Made by a program: the position numbers and the translations under genes. A stretch of 64,000 nucleotides of DNA from Elusimicrobia bacterium GWC2_64_44 (lineage in GTDB: Bacteria > Elusimicrobiota > Elusimicrobia > Elusimicrobiales > UBA9959). Numbering within the stretch: position 1 is the stretch's first letter; every line of letters begins with the position of its first letter. Under the pieces are notes generated by a model, which worked only from the letters and a program-made list of their open reading frames with translations, did not search any database and was not told the origin of the DNA. Positions 6,956 through 15,590 of the stretch are shown here, piece by piece. The stretch is taken from the NCBI GenBank assembly GCA_001799845.1, contig MGUG01000030.1, positions 1 through 64,000 on the forward strand, given 5' to 3'.

Positions 6956-8230
6956 ATGAAAAATCACCTCTCCGCAGCCCTCTTTTTCGCCTTCGCCGCT
7001 TCCGCCTCCGGAGGCTCTTTCGACCAGCTGCGCCGCGGCCTGGAACTGCCGCTGGTGCCCGACCCCGCGCCCCTGTCACGGGCGACCGAGGCCCTGGCCG
7101 GAGATACCCGCTATTGGATCACCGTAGGCGCCGACGACAAGTATGACCGCACGGCCCTGCTGAACGCCGGGCTGGACATCATAGAAACGCAGAAGGCTTA
7201 CGTCTCGGGGCTCATCGAGGCCGAGCTGATGGACCAACTGGCGGCCAAGGGCTTCATAGTCAAGAGCCGCCGCACCATCCAGGATTACGCGCGGCAGCAC
7301 CTGAAGGATTTTCCCGCGGGCGACGCCGCCTACCATAACTATAAGGAAACTACGGACCTGCTGCTGGCGCTGGCGGCCGAGCACCCGGCGGAGGCTTCGC
7401 TGTTCTCCCTGGGCAAGACCATCGAAGGCCGCGACATCTGGTGCCTGCGGCTGAATACCGCCGAAAAGGGGGAAGCACCTTCGGCCAGGCCCGCCGCCCT
7501 CTTCATGGGCAACCACCACGGCCGGGAACATCTTTCCAACGAGGTCTCCCTCGCGCTGGCACGCCACCTGCTGGCCAACAAGGCCGCCCCGGAGATCCGC
7601 CAATTCCTGGACACGCTCGACATCTACATCGCCCCCATGACCAATCCCGACGGGGCCGAATACGACATCGCTTCCGGCAAGTACCGCTGGCACCGCAAGA
7701 ACGCCCGCGTGAACGCCGACAAGACCATAGGCGTGGACCTGAACCGCAACTACGACTCGCTGTGGTGCCAGGCCGGGGCCTCCCATTACCCGGCGGCCGA
7801 CACCTATTGCGGCCCTTACGCTTTTTCAGAACCGGAAACGCAGGCCATAAAGAGGTTCGTGGAGAGCCGTCCCAACCTGAAGACGCTGATGAGCTATCAC
7901 TCCTACTCCAGCCTCCTGCTCTACCCCTGGGCGGGCAAGGACACGCCCGTGGAGAGCGAGCGCGACCGCAAAGTGTTCGAGGCTATGGCGCGGGGCATGA
8001 CGGCCTTCACCGGCTACACCCCGCAGCAGTCCAGCGACCTCTATGTCGCCACCGGGGACACCACCGACTGGGCCTACGCGGCCCGCGGCATTTTCTCTTT
8101 CACCACCGAACTGGAGGGCACCACTTTCTATCCCGGTGCCGCGATGATAGACAAGGCCTCCGTCAAGAACGTGAAGGCCGCGCTGTACCTGCTGGGCGTC
8201 ACCGCCGATCCGTACAAGCTGGCCAGGTAG
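6956..8230 (+). CDS. Exported M14-family zinc carboxypeptidase
   Basis: The 424-residue product is a carboxypeptidase T-like metallopeptidase that would release C-terminal amino acids outside the cytoplasm. It has a signal peptide (residues 1-18) and a propeptide-like region to about 115. The M14 domain carries the zinc motif NHHGREH (HxxE), the substrate-binding NPDGAEY and LNRNY segments, the second zinc His in SYHSYS, and the catalytic Glu in TTELEG. Three cysteines lie in the domain core. TATATT lies about 17 bases upstream of the ATG. The TonB receptor gene follows 25 bases later, so the two may be one operon linking peptide breakdown and uptake. Confidence 0.88.
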   Translation: MKNHLSAALFFAFAASASGGSFDQLRRGLELPLVPDPAPLSRATEALAGDTRYWITVGADDKYDRTALLNAGLDIIETQKAYVSGLIEAELMDQLAAKGFIVKSRRTIQDYARQHLKDFPAGDAAYHNYKETTDLLLALAAEHPAEASLFSLGKTIEGRDIWCLRLNTAEKGEAPSARPAALFMGNHHGREHLSNEVSLALARHLLANKAAPEIRQFLDTLDIYIAPMTNPDGAEYDIASGKYRWHRKNARVNADKTIGVDLNRNYDSLWCQAGASHYPAADTYCGPYAFSEPETQAIKRFVESRPNLKTLMSYHSYSSLLLYPWAGKDTPVESERDRKVFEAMARGMTAFTGYTPQQSSDLYVATGDTTDWAYAARGIFSFTTELEGTTFYPGAAMIDKASVKNVKAALYLLGVTADPYKLAR

Positions 8231-8255
8231 CCGCCGCAGGGTAAGGGGGGAGTCA

Positions 8256-10433
8256 ATGCGTTCATGCTTTTTACTGGCCGCTGCGCTCTGCGCCGCTGCG
8301 CCGGCGCGCGCCCAGGAGTCGGGCGGCGTGGATTTCTTCCAGTCCTCGCTGCGCGAGATCCTGGATACGCCCATCCTCTCGGCCTCCTACGCCGAGGAAA
8401 GGCCCTCGGATACCGCCGCGGCGGCTTACGTGGTCACCGCCGAGACCATACAGAAGCGCGGGTACAAGACCCTGCACGAGCTCCTCTCCGACATGCCGCA
8501 GTTCCAGGTGCAGCGCAACTCCGACGTGCGCCGCCTCAACCTGGTTTCGGTCCGCGGCATCCCGGGCAACGAGAGGCTGGTGATACTTTACGACGGCGTG
8601 CGGATCACGCCGCCCACCGGCGACCTGTTCGCCATAGCCGGCCAGTTGTCAATCAAGAACGCGGAGCGGGTTGAGGTCGTCATGGGCCCCATGTCCTCGG
8701 TCTACGGCGCCGACGCCTTCAGCGGCGTGGTCAACGTGGTCAGCCGCCGCGCCGGCGTTTCCACCGCCGGCATAGCCTACGGGTCCTTCGACGCCCGCGT
8801 CGCCGGCTTTACTGCGATGAGCAGGCATTCAGAAGAGGCCGGCACTGGCCCGGCCGCCGCCGTCACGATAGACAAGCGCTCCGGCGGCAACCCCAAGCTG
8901 CCTGATTACTACAAGGACGATTACGCCTGGTACAACAGGGAATACCAGGCCGGGCTGGTCAAGTTCCCTATCCCCAGCACCGTGACCGCCTCGGTCCCGG
9001 TGACCGGGTACGACGCGCGGGAAGACTCCTTCTACCTTAACGCCATGCTGGACCTTGGCAGCCTGGAAGTAGGCCTGATAAAGATGAAGGAGTCCCATTC
9101 CTCCTCCATCGGCGTAAAGCCGGAGCTCACCGTCTACAACAAGGACGCCCGCTTCGCCACAGGGCAATGGACGGCCTACGGCCGGCATTCCTACTCCTCG
9201 CCCGGCGAAACCTTGAAGGTCAATACCCTGCTGTCCTATTACGACTACGAGATCCTCCCGGAGAGCCGCTTCATAAACAGCTATTCCGGCTACGCCGACG
9301 CCTACAAGTACGCCTCCGCCAAAACGGCGACCATAGAGCAGACCTTCTCCTTCGAGGCCGCCGAAGGCTTCCCCGTGCTGGCGGGCTATTCCTATCAGGA
9401 AAACGCCGTCCTGCCCTACACAGCCGACCTGGGGCACGAGTTCGACACCCAGAGAAGCCCCGTCTCGCAGAATTTCGTCTACAACGGCTCCACCATACCC
9501 GTGGATTTCCATTCCCTGCGCTACAGCAACACCGGGGCATTCCTGCGCCTGCAGAAACAGCTGTCGGACGTCTCGCTTTCGCTGGGCCTGCGCTACGACC
9601 GCAATACGGCCTACGGCGAGACCTGGAACCCGCGCGCCGGCCTGGTCTGGCGGCCCGGCGGTTCGGAACGCACCGTGGCCAAAGTCCTCTACGGCGAGGC
9701 CTACCTTGCCCCCTCGCCCTTCTGGACCAACAAACATTTCGGCTCGTTCATCTCCTCTCCGACGGCCGCCTCCGGCTACCACAGCTATTTCTTCCATATT
9801 CCCAACGAGGCGCTGGCGCCGGAGAAACTCCGCTCGGTGGAAGGCACGCTCTCTCATGACCTGACCGGGAACGTGCGGGTCTCGCTGAATCCCTACTACA
9901 ACAAGGTCAGCGGCCTCATACAGGATGTCACCATAGGCCCCGGGACTTTCCACGGGGTGGAGGTGGACGTGCTCGAGCGCGCCGAGAACTCCGGCAGCAT
10001 GGAGACCTACGGCGCCACCCTGAAGGCCGACGCGATCTTTCATGCCGGCACCTGGAGCTTCGAGCCTTGGGCGGCCTATACGCATTCAGAGGGCCATCTT
10101 GCGGGTGAGCCCCTGCCGTTCAATTCAAGGCACGTTCTGCAGGCCGGCGCCTCGGCGCAGCACGGCAGGTGGACCATCACTCCGCGGGCCTTGTACCGCT
10201 CCTATACCCGCAACCAGGACGGGGCGCGGGTCGCCCCTTTCACTACGGCGGACCTTTACCTGCGCTACAGCGACATAACCCGCAGGTCGGCGGGGATAGC
10301 CCTCTGGCTGTCGGTGAAGAATATTTTCGACCGGCGCTATTACAACGCCGCTTACGGGGGCGGGGCGGACAGGCTCGACGGAGCGCCGCAGAGCCCGCGC
10401 GAGGCCTCGCTGGGGCTGAGCTGCAAATTCTGA
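8256..10433 (+). CDS. TonB-dependent outer-membrane receptor, copy 1
   Basis: The 725-residue product is a gated beta-barrel transporter. A signal peptide ends ARAQ near residue 20. The plug domain spans about residues 45-170 (VVTAETIQKRGY, VSVRGIPGNERLVILYDGVRI, YGADAFSGVVNVVS). The remaining residues form the barrel, ending in the aromatic LGLSCKF typical of outer-membrane proteins. A GGGGGGAG site precedes the ATG. Substrate is unknown; no siderophore genes are near. It is followed 11 bases later by a periplasmic binding protein gene, the same arrangement as at 41851-44671, so receptor and binding protein probably work as a unit. Confidence 0.9.
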   Translation: MRSCFLLAAALCAAAPARAQESGGVDFFQSSLREILDTPILSASYAEERPSDTAAAAYVVTAETIQKRGYKTLHELLSDMPQFQVQRNSDVRRLNLVSVRGIPGNERLVILYDGVRITPPTGDLFAIAGQLSIKNAERVEVVMGPMSSVYGADAFSGVVNVVSRRAGVSTAGIAYGSFDARVAGFTAMSRHSEEAGTGPAAAVTIDKRSGGNPKLPDYYKDDYAWYNREYQAGLVKFPIPSTVTASVPVTGYDAREDSFYLNAMLDLGSLEVGLIKMKESHSSSIGVKPELTVYNKDARFATGQWTAYGRHSYSSPGETLKVNTLLSYYDYEILPESRFINSYSGYADAYKYASAKTATIEQTFSFEAAEGFPVLAGYSYQENAVLPYTADLGHEFDTQRSPVSQNFVYNGSTIPVDFHSLRYSNTGAFLRLQKQLSDVSLSLGLRYDRNTAYGETWNPRAGLVWRPGGSERTVAKVLYGEAYLAPSPFWTNKHFGSFISSPTAASGYHSYFFHIPNEALAPEKLRSVEGTLSHDLTGNVRVSLNPYYNKVSGLIQDVTIGPGTFHGVEVDVLERAENSGSMETYGATLKADAIFHAGTWSFEPWAAYTHSEGHLAGEPLPFNSRHVLQAGASAQHGRWTITPRALYRSYTRNQDGARVAPFTTADLYLRYSDITRRSAGIALWLSVKNIFDRRYYNAAYGGGADRLDGAPQSPREASLGLSCKF

Positions 10434-10444
10434 CGCCGGCGCCT

Positions 10445-11290
10445 ATGAAGAAAGACCATTTAAAAGGATTGTGCCGCGCGGCTGCCGCGGCTCTGGCGCT
10501 TTGTGCCCCTTCAGCGGCCAGCTCCGGCGAGCTGGCAGCCGTGGTCTCCTCAGACGCCGGTCCCTACGCCGAGGCTTACGCCGCTTTCCGGGCCGGCCTT
10601 TCCGCGCCGGTGGACCTTTACGACATTTCCACGCCGGGGTTTTCGGCTCCGGAGGACGCCCGCTACGTGGCGGTTTTCGGCGCGCGCGCCACGGCCCTGG
10701 ACTTCCCGGCCGGTACGCACCGCGTCTATGCGCTGGCCCCGGTGGCCGGCCGCGGGCGCGGCTGGCACCAGATCTCAATGGTTCCGCCGCCGGCCGAAGC
10801 CCTGGCGGCCTACGCCGGTCTCCAGCCAGGCCTCAGGCGGCTGGCCGTGTTCTGGGCCGCTTATCCGGGAGAGAAGTACATGGAGGAACTGCGCGCCGCG
10901 GGGGAGGCCGCCGGCATAGAGATCCTTTCGGCAAGGCTTAAGTCCCCGGATTCGCTGCCCGAGCGCCTGCGACGGCTCATGGGTAAAATGGACGCCTTCT
11001 GGCTTATGCCGGACCCGGTGCTGATAACGCAGGGCAGCCTGATGGTGCTGGCGAACTTCTCCTGCGCTAACGCCGTGCCTTTCTACGCGCCGACCTACGC
11101 TTTAGTGCAGAACGGGGCCACGGCCTCCTTCGCGCCGGACTTCGCGGAGGCCGGCGCGGCCGCGGCCAGGGCCGTGGAAGAATTGCGCGCCGGGCGCCGC
11201 CTGCCGCCGGTGATCTACCCGCTGAACACGCGCCTGCGCCTTAACATGCAGCTCCTGGATAAGTGCCGCTGGCCCCTCAAGACAAAGTAG
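10445..11290 (+). CDS. Periplasmic ABC_sub_bind-like protein paired with TonB receptor 1
   Basis: The product has 281 residues from the ATG at 10445, which lies 11 bases after the receptor stop; earlier in-frame codons fall inside the receptor gene and were rejected. A signal peptide covers about residues 1-26. The rest resembles type I periplasmic binding proteins of the ABC_sub_bind group: LAVVSSDAGPYAEAYAAF at the first strand, FGARATAL, a LQPGLRRLAVFWAAYPGEKY segment, and a DAFWLMPDPVLITQGSL segment. It is a paralog of the protein at 43799. No ABC permease or ATPase is nearby, so it may deliver a signal or ligand rather than serve import. Confidence 0.75.
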   Translation: MKKDHLKGLCRAAAAALALCAPSAASSGELAAVVSSDAGPYAEAYAAFRAGLSAPVDLYDISTPGFSAPEDARYVAVFGARATALDFPAGTHRVYALAPVAGRGRGWHQISMVPPPAEALAAYAGLQPGLRRLAVFWAAYPGEKYMEELRAAGEAAGIEILSARLKSPDSLPERLRRLMGKMDAFWLMPDPVLITQGSLMVLANFSCANAVPFYAPTYALVQNGATASFAPDFAEAGAAAARAVEELRAGRRLPPVIYPLNTRLRLNMQLLDKCRWPLKTK

Positions 11291-11306
11291 ATCGAGCGAC
11301 CTGAAA

Positions 11307-11336
11307 TAAAAAAGGCCCCTGGCGGGGCCTTTTTCA
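11307..11336 (+). terminator. Terminator between convergent genes
   Basis: AAAAAAGGCCCC pairs with GGGGCCTTTTT around TGGC; it can serve both strands. Confidence 0.85.
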
Positions 11337-11348
11337 TTAGCTCAAGGT

Positions 11349-12236
11349 TCAATGAGAGCGGAAAACTTCCTCGCCTATCCTGTCGGCCAGCTCCGGGTGA
11401 TCTATGAACGGGTTGCGGTTGCCCTGGAACTCTTCCACCAGGTCGTTGCGGCGGCGCTCGGCGGCGTCGGGCTGGTCCTGCGTGTTCCACTTGAGCAGCA
11501 GGGGGACGGTGGCGTTCCAGAAGGAATTATAGTCCATGCCCTGGCGTATGCTTTTGTCATGGTAGCGCACCATGAAGTACAGCATGGCGCGGGCCACGTT
11601 GCCCTTGGATTCGTCGGTGGGCTCGAAGCCTTCCTTGCCCAGCATGGAGCCGGCGGAGGTGCGGTAGACGGGGCCGGTGACCTTGGCGAACTTGAGGTTG
11701 CCGCGGCGGCCGTTAGGCACGGAGAAGGTGGGGGCGAGGTGGTGCAGGTCGGCCACCATGGGCAGGGCGCTGTTGAAATAGCCCTGGGGCCAGATATGCT
11801 CGGCGTTGATGAAGTCGCCGGGCACGCCGTCGCCGTTGCTGTCGCCGTTCTCGTGGTAAGAATTGCCGCTGCTGAAAGAGCCGGGAACGCAGACCAGTGA
11901 GTAGAAGGTCTTGATGCCGGGCCCGTTGTCGCAGCCGGTGTTGTCCGCCTTGGAATACATGAACTTCCTGGAGGCGTCGTAGGACAGCACAGCGCGGTCG
12001 GAGGGGGCGGTGGCGTCGTGCAGGTAGGAGAAGAGCTCCTCGCCGTTCACGTCGGACTCGGGCAACTCGAAGAGCCTGGAGAGCAGCGGGGGCTGCACCG
12101 CGGGGGCGGCCTCAAAAGAGAAACCCGCGGCGGACTCCTTGAGGAGGTCGAGCGCGGGCGATGAATTGTCGGCGGCCGAAACAAAAGACGCGGCGGTCAG
12201 TATCGTCAGTGAGAGCAGGGCTGTGAAGCGTTTCAA
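11349..12236 (-). CDS. Secreted endonuclease I family nuclease, paralog 2
   Basis: This is the paralog of the nuclease at 5948, with the same motif order: INAEHIWPQG, VADLHHLAPT, NGRRG, FQGNRNPFIDH. I place the start at TTG 12236, 295 residues, because GGAGG lies 4 bases upstream and the TTG-AAA-CGC start is identical to that of paralog 1. A longer frame to 12278 would bury the signal peptide behind 14 extra residues. Segment NGDSNGDGVPGD resembles a calcium-binding loop. The upstream region holds a GGCATAGGCC-type hairpin. Both copies end just before a bidirectional terminator facing a convergent gene, which suggests the whole module was duplicated. Confidence 0.87.
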   Translation of the reverse strand: MKRFTALLSLTILTAASFVSAADNSSPALDLLKESAAGFSFEAAPAVQPPLLSRLFELPESDVNGEELFSYLHDATAPSDRAVLSYDASRKFMYSKADNTGCDNGPGIKTFYSLVCVPGSFSSGNSYHENGDSNGDGVPGDFINAEHIWPQGYFNSALPMVADLHHLAPTFSVPNGRRGNLKFAKVTGPVYRTSAGSMLGKEGFEPTDESKGNVARAMLYFMVRYHDKSIRQGMDYNSFWNATVPLLLKWNTQDQPDAAERRRNDLVEEFQGNRNPFIDHPELADRIGEEVFRSH

Positions 12237-12307
12237 AATTCCTCCGGTCTTGACCAAAATCAACATGACTAATATCAATAGTTTAGCCGAATAGGCCTAT
12301 AAGGCAA

Positions 12308-12350
12308 GGGCCAAAGGGCCTATGCCACAAATAGGCCCTTTGGTCCAATT
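12308..12350 (-). promoter_or_regulatory. AGGCC-rich palindrome upstream of nuclease 2
   Basis: GGCCAAAGGGCCTAT pairs with ATAGGCCCTTTGGTCC around GCCACAA. The centre contains GGCATAGGCC on the minus strand, the motif also seen at 397-406. It could be a hairpin in the leader or a binding site. Confidence 0.4.
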
Positions 12351-12373
12351 TTTGTTTTGTAAGCGGTGGGCTA

Positions 12374-12403
12374 AAGAAAAAAGAGGACGCTGGTCCTCTT
12401 TAT
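12374..12403 (-). terminator. Terminator of the MarC gene
   Basis: On the minus strand, AAGAGGAC pairs with GTCCTCTT around CAGC, followed by TTTTCTTT. Confidence 0.75.
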
Positions 12404-12423
12404 CCTTACCTCACGGCAGTGCG

Positions 12424-13068
12424 TCAGCTGAGCTTGAGCAGACCGCGCAGGCCGTCCCAGATTATCTGCACGCCTATAGCCAGCAGGATGAAGGCCGAGA
12501 TCTTGGAAATGGTCTGGGCGCCGGCCCGGCCCATGCGGCGCAGCAGGTTCTCGGAGTAGCGGTAGAAGAGGAAGACGCTGAGCGCTGCCAGCGCGATGCC
12601 GGCGGCGTCGCCTGCGAACTTAACCCAGGTGCCAGAGGCGAGCAGCGAGCCCGCCGGCACCAGCGTCAGGGTCACGGCTATAGAGCCCGGGCCGGCGGTG
12701 ACGGGCATGGTCATAGGGAAGAAGGCCCGGTCGGTCATGTGGCGCTTCAGTTCCTCGTGCTCGTCCTGCGAGAACTTGGGCTTGTTGTTGAGCATCTGCC
12801 AGGCGGTGTTGAAGAGCAGCAGGCCGCCCGCTATGCGGATGACCGGCACCGAGATGCCGAAGATCTTGAGCAGCCAGCCGCCGGCCAGCATGACGCTGAA
12901 GAGCAGCATGAAGGTGTACTTGCCTATCAGCCGGGCCAGGCGGTGCCTGTCCTCGTCGGAAAGCGAGTCGGTCATGTCGAGGAAGATGGGCGCCATGGCG
13001 GGCGGGTTAAGGATGGGGAACAGGGCGAAAAAGGCCAGCGCGGCGTGGTCCGTGAACTCGTGCAGCAT
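12424..13068 (-). CDS. marC: MarC-family integral membrane protein
   Basis: The product has 214 residues with about six membrane helices, the normal size for MarC/NAAT proteins. Family signatures are FPILNPPAMAPIF near residue 17, FNTAWQML, and the second-repeat segment PMTMPVTAGPGSIAV near residue 118. The cellular role of MarC is not firmly known; amino-acid or small-solute transport has been suggested for relatives. It is a single-gene unit with its own terminator. GATAAT ends 6 bases before the ATG, so the mRNA is probably leaderless. The divergent acetyltransferase gene starts 60 bases away. Confidence 0.88.
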   Translation of the reverse strand: MLHEFTDHAALAFFALFPILNPPAMAPIFLDMTDSLSDEDRHRLARLIGKYTFMLLFSVMLAGGWLLKIFGISVPVIRIAGGLLLFNTAWQMLNNKPKFSQDEHEELKRHMTDRAFFPMTMPVTAGPGSIAVTLTLVPAGSLLASGTWVKFAGDAAGIALAALSVFLFYRYSENLLRRMGRAGAQTISKISAFILLAIGVQIIWDGLRGLLKLS

Positions 13069-13074
13069 GGGTAT

Positions 13075-13080
13075 ATTATC
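13075..13080 (-). promoter_or_regulatory. -10 element of a leaderless promoter (marC)
   Basis: GATAAT on the minus strand is 6 bases from the ATG at 13068. A divergent TATTAT (13110-13115) faces the gene at 13128. Confidence 0.5.
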
Positions 13081-13127
13081 CCATTTTATCCGCCGTGGCG
13101 CTAATTTTGTATTATTAATACCGAACT

Positions 13128-13619
13128 ATGAAGATTTCCAAGTTAGTCACCGGTGCGGACAAGCGGACGGCCGCCGCGCTGATGGCCGCCTCCGACCCCT
13201 GGCTGACCCTCGGCCTGGGCCGCGCGCATTGCCTTAAGACACTGTCCGCGCCCTACCGCGAAACCTACGCCGCCCGCGACGGGCGCGCGCTGGCCGGGCT
13301 GGTCACCGTGACCATGTACGGCACTTTCCGGGGCTACATACAGTCCCTTTTCGTGGCCCCGCCCGCCCGCGGGCGGGGGCTCGGCGAAGAACTGATGCGC
13401 TACGCGGAGGGAAAGATCTTCGCGCGCGCGCCTAACGTCTTCCTGTGCGTCTCTTCCTTCAACAAAGGCGCGCTTAAGTTCTACCGCCGGCTGGGCTACC
13501 GCAAGGCCGGCGTGCTGACGGATTTCTTTCAGAAAGGCAGCGACGAGCTGCTGCTGCGCAAGACCCTTGGCCCCATGCAGACCTTCAGTCCACGGAGAAA
13601 ACAACATGGCAAACCCTAA
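13128..13619 (+). CDS. GNAT-family N-acetyltransferase
   Basis: The 163-residue product has the GNAT core: IQSLFVAPPARGRGLGEELMRYAE holds the acetyl-CoA pyrophosphate loop (R/Q-x-x-G-x-G/A), followed by NVFLCVSSFNKGALKFYRRLGYRK, the usual motif B with its C-terminal Tyr. The substrate cannot be told from sequence. The end overlaps the next gene by 14 bases, so translation of the beta-CASP nuclease is probably coupled to it. The -10 box TATTAT lies 12 bases upstream of the ATG, allowing only a very short leader, and no Shine-Dalgarno site is visible. Confidence 0.85.
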   Translation: MKISKLVTGADKRTAAALMAASDPWLTLGLGRAHCLKTLSAPYRETYAARDGRALAGLVTVTMYGTFRGYIQSLFVAPPARGRGLGEELMRYAEGKIFARAPNVFLCVSSFNKGALKFYRRLGYRKAGVLTDFFQKGSDELLLRKTLGPMQTFSPRRKQHGKP

Positions 13620-15009
13620 AATATCTTTCCACGGCGCCGCCGGCGAGGTGACCGGCTCCCGCCACCTGCTGGAGACCGACGCCGGCACGCTGCTGCTGGA
13701 CTGCGGCATGTTCCAGGGCCACCGCGGCGACGCCCAGGCCAAGAACCGCACCTTCCGGTTCCCGCCGGCCTCGGTGGACGCGGTGATCCTCTCCCACGCG
13801 CACGTGGACCACTGCGGGCTGCTGCCGCTGCTCTATAAGGAAGGCTGCGACGCGCCGCTCTACTCTACGCTCGGCACGGCGGAGATCACCGGCGTGATGC
13901 TGGCCGACTCGGCCCGGCTGCAGGTCTCGGACGCGCAGTTCTACAACAAGATCCACGCGGCCGAGAACCTGACGATAGAGCCCCTCTACGACGAGGACGA
14001 CGCCAACAAAGCCCTCGGGCACCTGCAGCCGGCCGAGTACGGCGCGGACTTCTCCCCGCTGCCCGGCGTTCGGGCGCGCTTCCATAACGCCGGCCACGTA
14101 CTGGGCTCCGCGATAACCCAGCTCGACCTGCAGACCGAAGGCGGGCCGCGCCGGCTGGTCTATACCGGCGACCTGGGACGCCAGGAAGGGCTCCTGATGG
14201 AGACCCCCGAAGTGCCCGAAGGCACGGACTACCTGGTGATAGAGAGCACCTACGGCGGGCGGCTGCACGAGAAGCTCTCCGACGCCGGCGAGAAACTGGC
14301 CGAGGTGATAAAGCGCGCCGTAAAAAGCGGCGGCAAGGTCATCATCCCCAGCTTCGCGCTGGAGCGCACGCAGGAGATAGTGTTCATCCTGGACCGGATG
14401 TTCCGCGAGGGCAAGGTCCCGCAGGTCCCGGTCTACGTGGACAGCCCGATGGCCGTCAGCCTGACGGAGATCTTCAGCAAGCGGCGCGACGATTTCTCTT
14501 TCGACGACAAGTTCCGGGCCTACGCCCGGATGGACGGAGACCCGTTCGGCTTCGACTATATCCGCTACCTGCGCACCAAGGAGGACTCCCAGTCCCTTAA
14601 CAACAAGAAGGGCCCGATGCTCATCATCTCGGCCTCCGGCATGTGCGAGGGCGGCCGCGTGCTGCACCACCTGCGCAACGGCATCGGCCGGGACGAGAAC
14701 ATCATCCTCCTGGTCGGCTACCAGGCCATGGGCACGCTGGGCCGCAAGCTGCAGGAGGGGATGAAGAAAATAAAGATCTTCGGCATGGAGCATGAAGTGG
14801 CGGCCAGCATAGAAACGATGCACGTCTTCTCTTCGCACGCCGACAACTCCGACCTGGTCGCCTTCGTCAAGGCCGCCAAGCCGGCCCGCGGCGTCTTCCT
14901 GGTCCACGGCGAGCCCGAGGCCCGCGCCGCCCTCACCGAGGCCCTGACGAAGGAGGGGATAAAGAACATCATCTCCCCTCTTCCCGGCGAGGAGTTCGAA
15001 CTGAACTGA
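13606..15009 (+). CDS. Metallo-beta-lactamase/beta-CASP RNA nuclease
   Basis: The 467-residue product belongs to the CPSF73-like bacterial beta-CASP group, which process RNA. Zinc motifs are HAHVDHCG (HxHxDH), the His in NAGHVLGS and the Asp in YTGDLG. The beta-CASP domain spans about residues 205-370 (SFALERTQE, YVDSPMA, SASGMCEGGRVLHHL), and HVFSSHADN and FLVHGE close the fold. ATG 13606 is chosen over an upstream in-frame codon at 13567 because GGAGA precedes it and the family N-terminus starts KISFHGAAGEVTGS. It overlaps the acetyltransferase gene and ends before a strong terminator. Confidence 0.9.
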   Translation: MANPKISFHGAAGEVTGSRHLLETDAGTLLLDCGMFQGHRGDAQAKNRTFRFPPASVDAVILSHAHVDHCGLLPLLYKEGCDAPLYSTLGTAEITGVMLADSARLQVSDAQFYNKIHAAENLTIEPLYDEDDANKALGHLQPAEYGADFSPLPGVRARFHNAGHVLGSAITQLDLQTEGGPRRLVYTGDLGRQEGLLMETPEVPEGTDYLVIESTYGGRLHEKLSDAGEKLAEVIKRAVKSGGKVIIPSFALERTQEIVFILDRMFREGKVPQVPVYVDSPMAVSLTEIFSKRRDDFSFDDKFRAYARMDGDPFGFDYIRYLRTKEDSQSLNNKKGPMLIISASGMCEGGRVLHHLRNGIGRDENIILLVGYQAMGTLGRKLQEGMKKIKIFGMEHEVAASIETMHVFSSHADNSDLVAFVKAAKPARGVFLVHGEPEARAALTEALTKEGIKNIISPLPGEEFELN

Positions 15010-15026
15010 CCCGGAGCCTCAACAAA

Positions 15027-15058
15027 GAAGAAGCCCCTGCAGAGGGGCTTCTTCCTTT
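15027..15058 (+). terminator. Terminator of the beta-CASP gene
   Basis: GAAGAAGCCCCT pairs with AGGGGCTTCTTC around GCAG, followed by CTTTCT. Confidence 0.8.
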
Positions 15059-15069
15059 CTAGGCGTCCT

Positions 15070-15215
15070 ACCGTGGGGACGGGCCCGTCAAAACCGGCGT
15101 CGGTGCATTGTCGCTCCGCTCCACACGCACACAGTGCTCGCGCCTGCCGCTCTCGGCCTCGGCGCTACGCAAGCCTCGGCCTCCGAGAGGCTTTTGCCGG
15201 ACCCATCCCCACGGT
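15070..15215 (+). repeat. Structured intergenic repeat, family B copy 1
   Basis: Arms ACCGTGGGGACGGGCCCG (15070-15087) and CGGACCCATCCCCACGGT pair over about 18 bases. Inside is a hairpin with stem GGCC-TC-GGC/GCC-TC-GGCC and loop GCTACGCAA (15164-15172). The gap 15010-15590 contains only the terminator, this copy, copy 2 and a promoter. Short frames here are repeats read as protein. Confidence 0.8.
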
Positions 15216-15313
15216 CTCCGCCGGTTTCTCCACTGATACGACATTGCCGCGAAGGCATACCCTCACCGTCCCTCCGTCCTGTCAGTACTGTTACAAGCGA
15301 GCCACCAGCGGAG

Positions 15314-15431
15314 ACCGCAGGGGTAGGACAAGCAAAACCGTCGCGAGCCCGACGCTTGCGTAGCGCGGAGGGCGAGTGCCGAGTGAGCGCACGGTGTGCG
15401 CGAACGCGTTTTGCGGTCCTATCCCTGCGGT
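15314..15431 (-). repeat. Structured intergenic repeat, family B copy 2 (inverted)
   Basis: The arms are ACCGCAGGGGTAGGAC and GTCCTATCCCTGCGGT, different from copy 1 yet fully complementary. On the minus strand the hairpin reads GCCC-TC-CGC, loop GCTACGCAA (15356-15364), GCG-TC-GGGC. Bases 15437-15560 are unassigned, but CCCCGACTTCGC near 15516 matches the end of the element at 30421. Confidence 0.8.
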
Positions 15432-15573
15432 ATGCCGCCAACCACGAGCGCCCCGCCCGAGAAGACATACCTCGCCGGCCTTTGATACTGGGCCCCTCCC
15501 CGGCCGGCCCCGACTTCGCATCTCGCGGAACTTTTTCCTGTGCACCATGCTTACGAGGTAGGCGGAAATAGAA

Positions 15574-15579
15574 TATAAT
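15574..15579 (+). promoter_or_regulatory. -10 element for DEAD-box helicase 1
   Basis: TATAAT sits 11 bases before the ATG at 15591, leaving room for a leader of about 5 bases at most. Confidence 0.5.
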
Positions 15580-15590
15580 ATAGATAACAT

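Noticed and set aside
10169-10444. Longer N-terminus for the binding protein at 10445
   Set aside because: It lies in the TonB receptor gene in another frame and would hide the signal peptide.
15088-15571. Several overlapping frames of 60-145 codons on both strands
   Set aside because: They lie entirely within two family B repeats and have low-complexity Arg/Pro-rich products with no ribosome-binding site.
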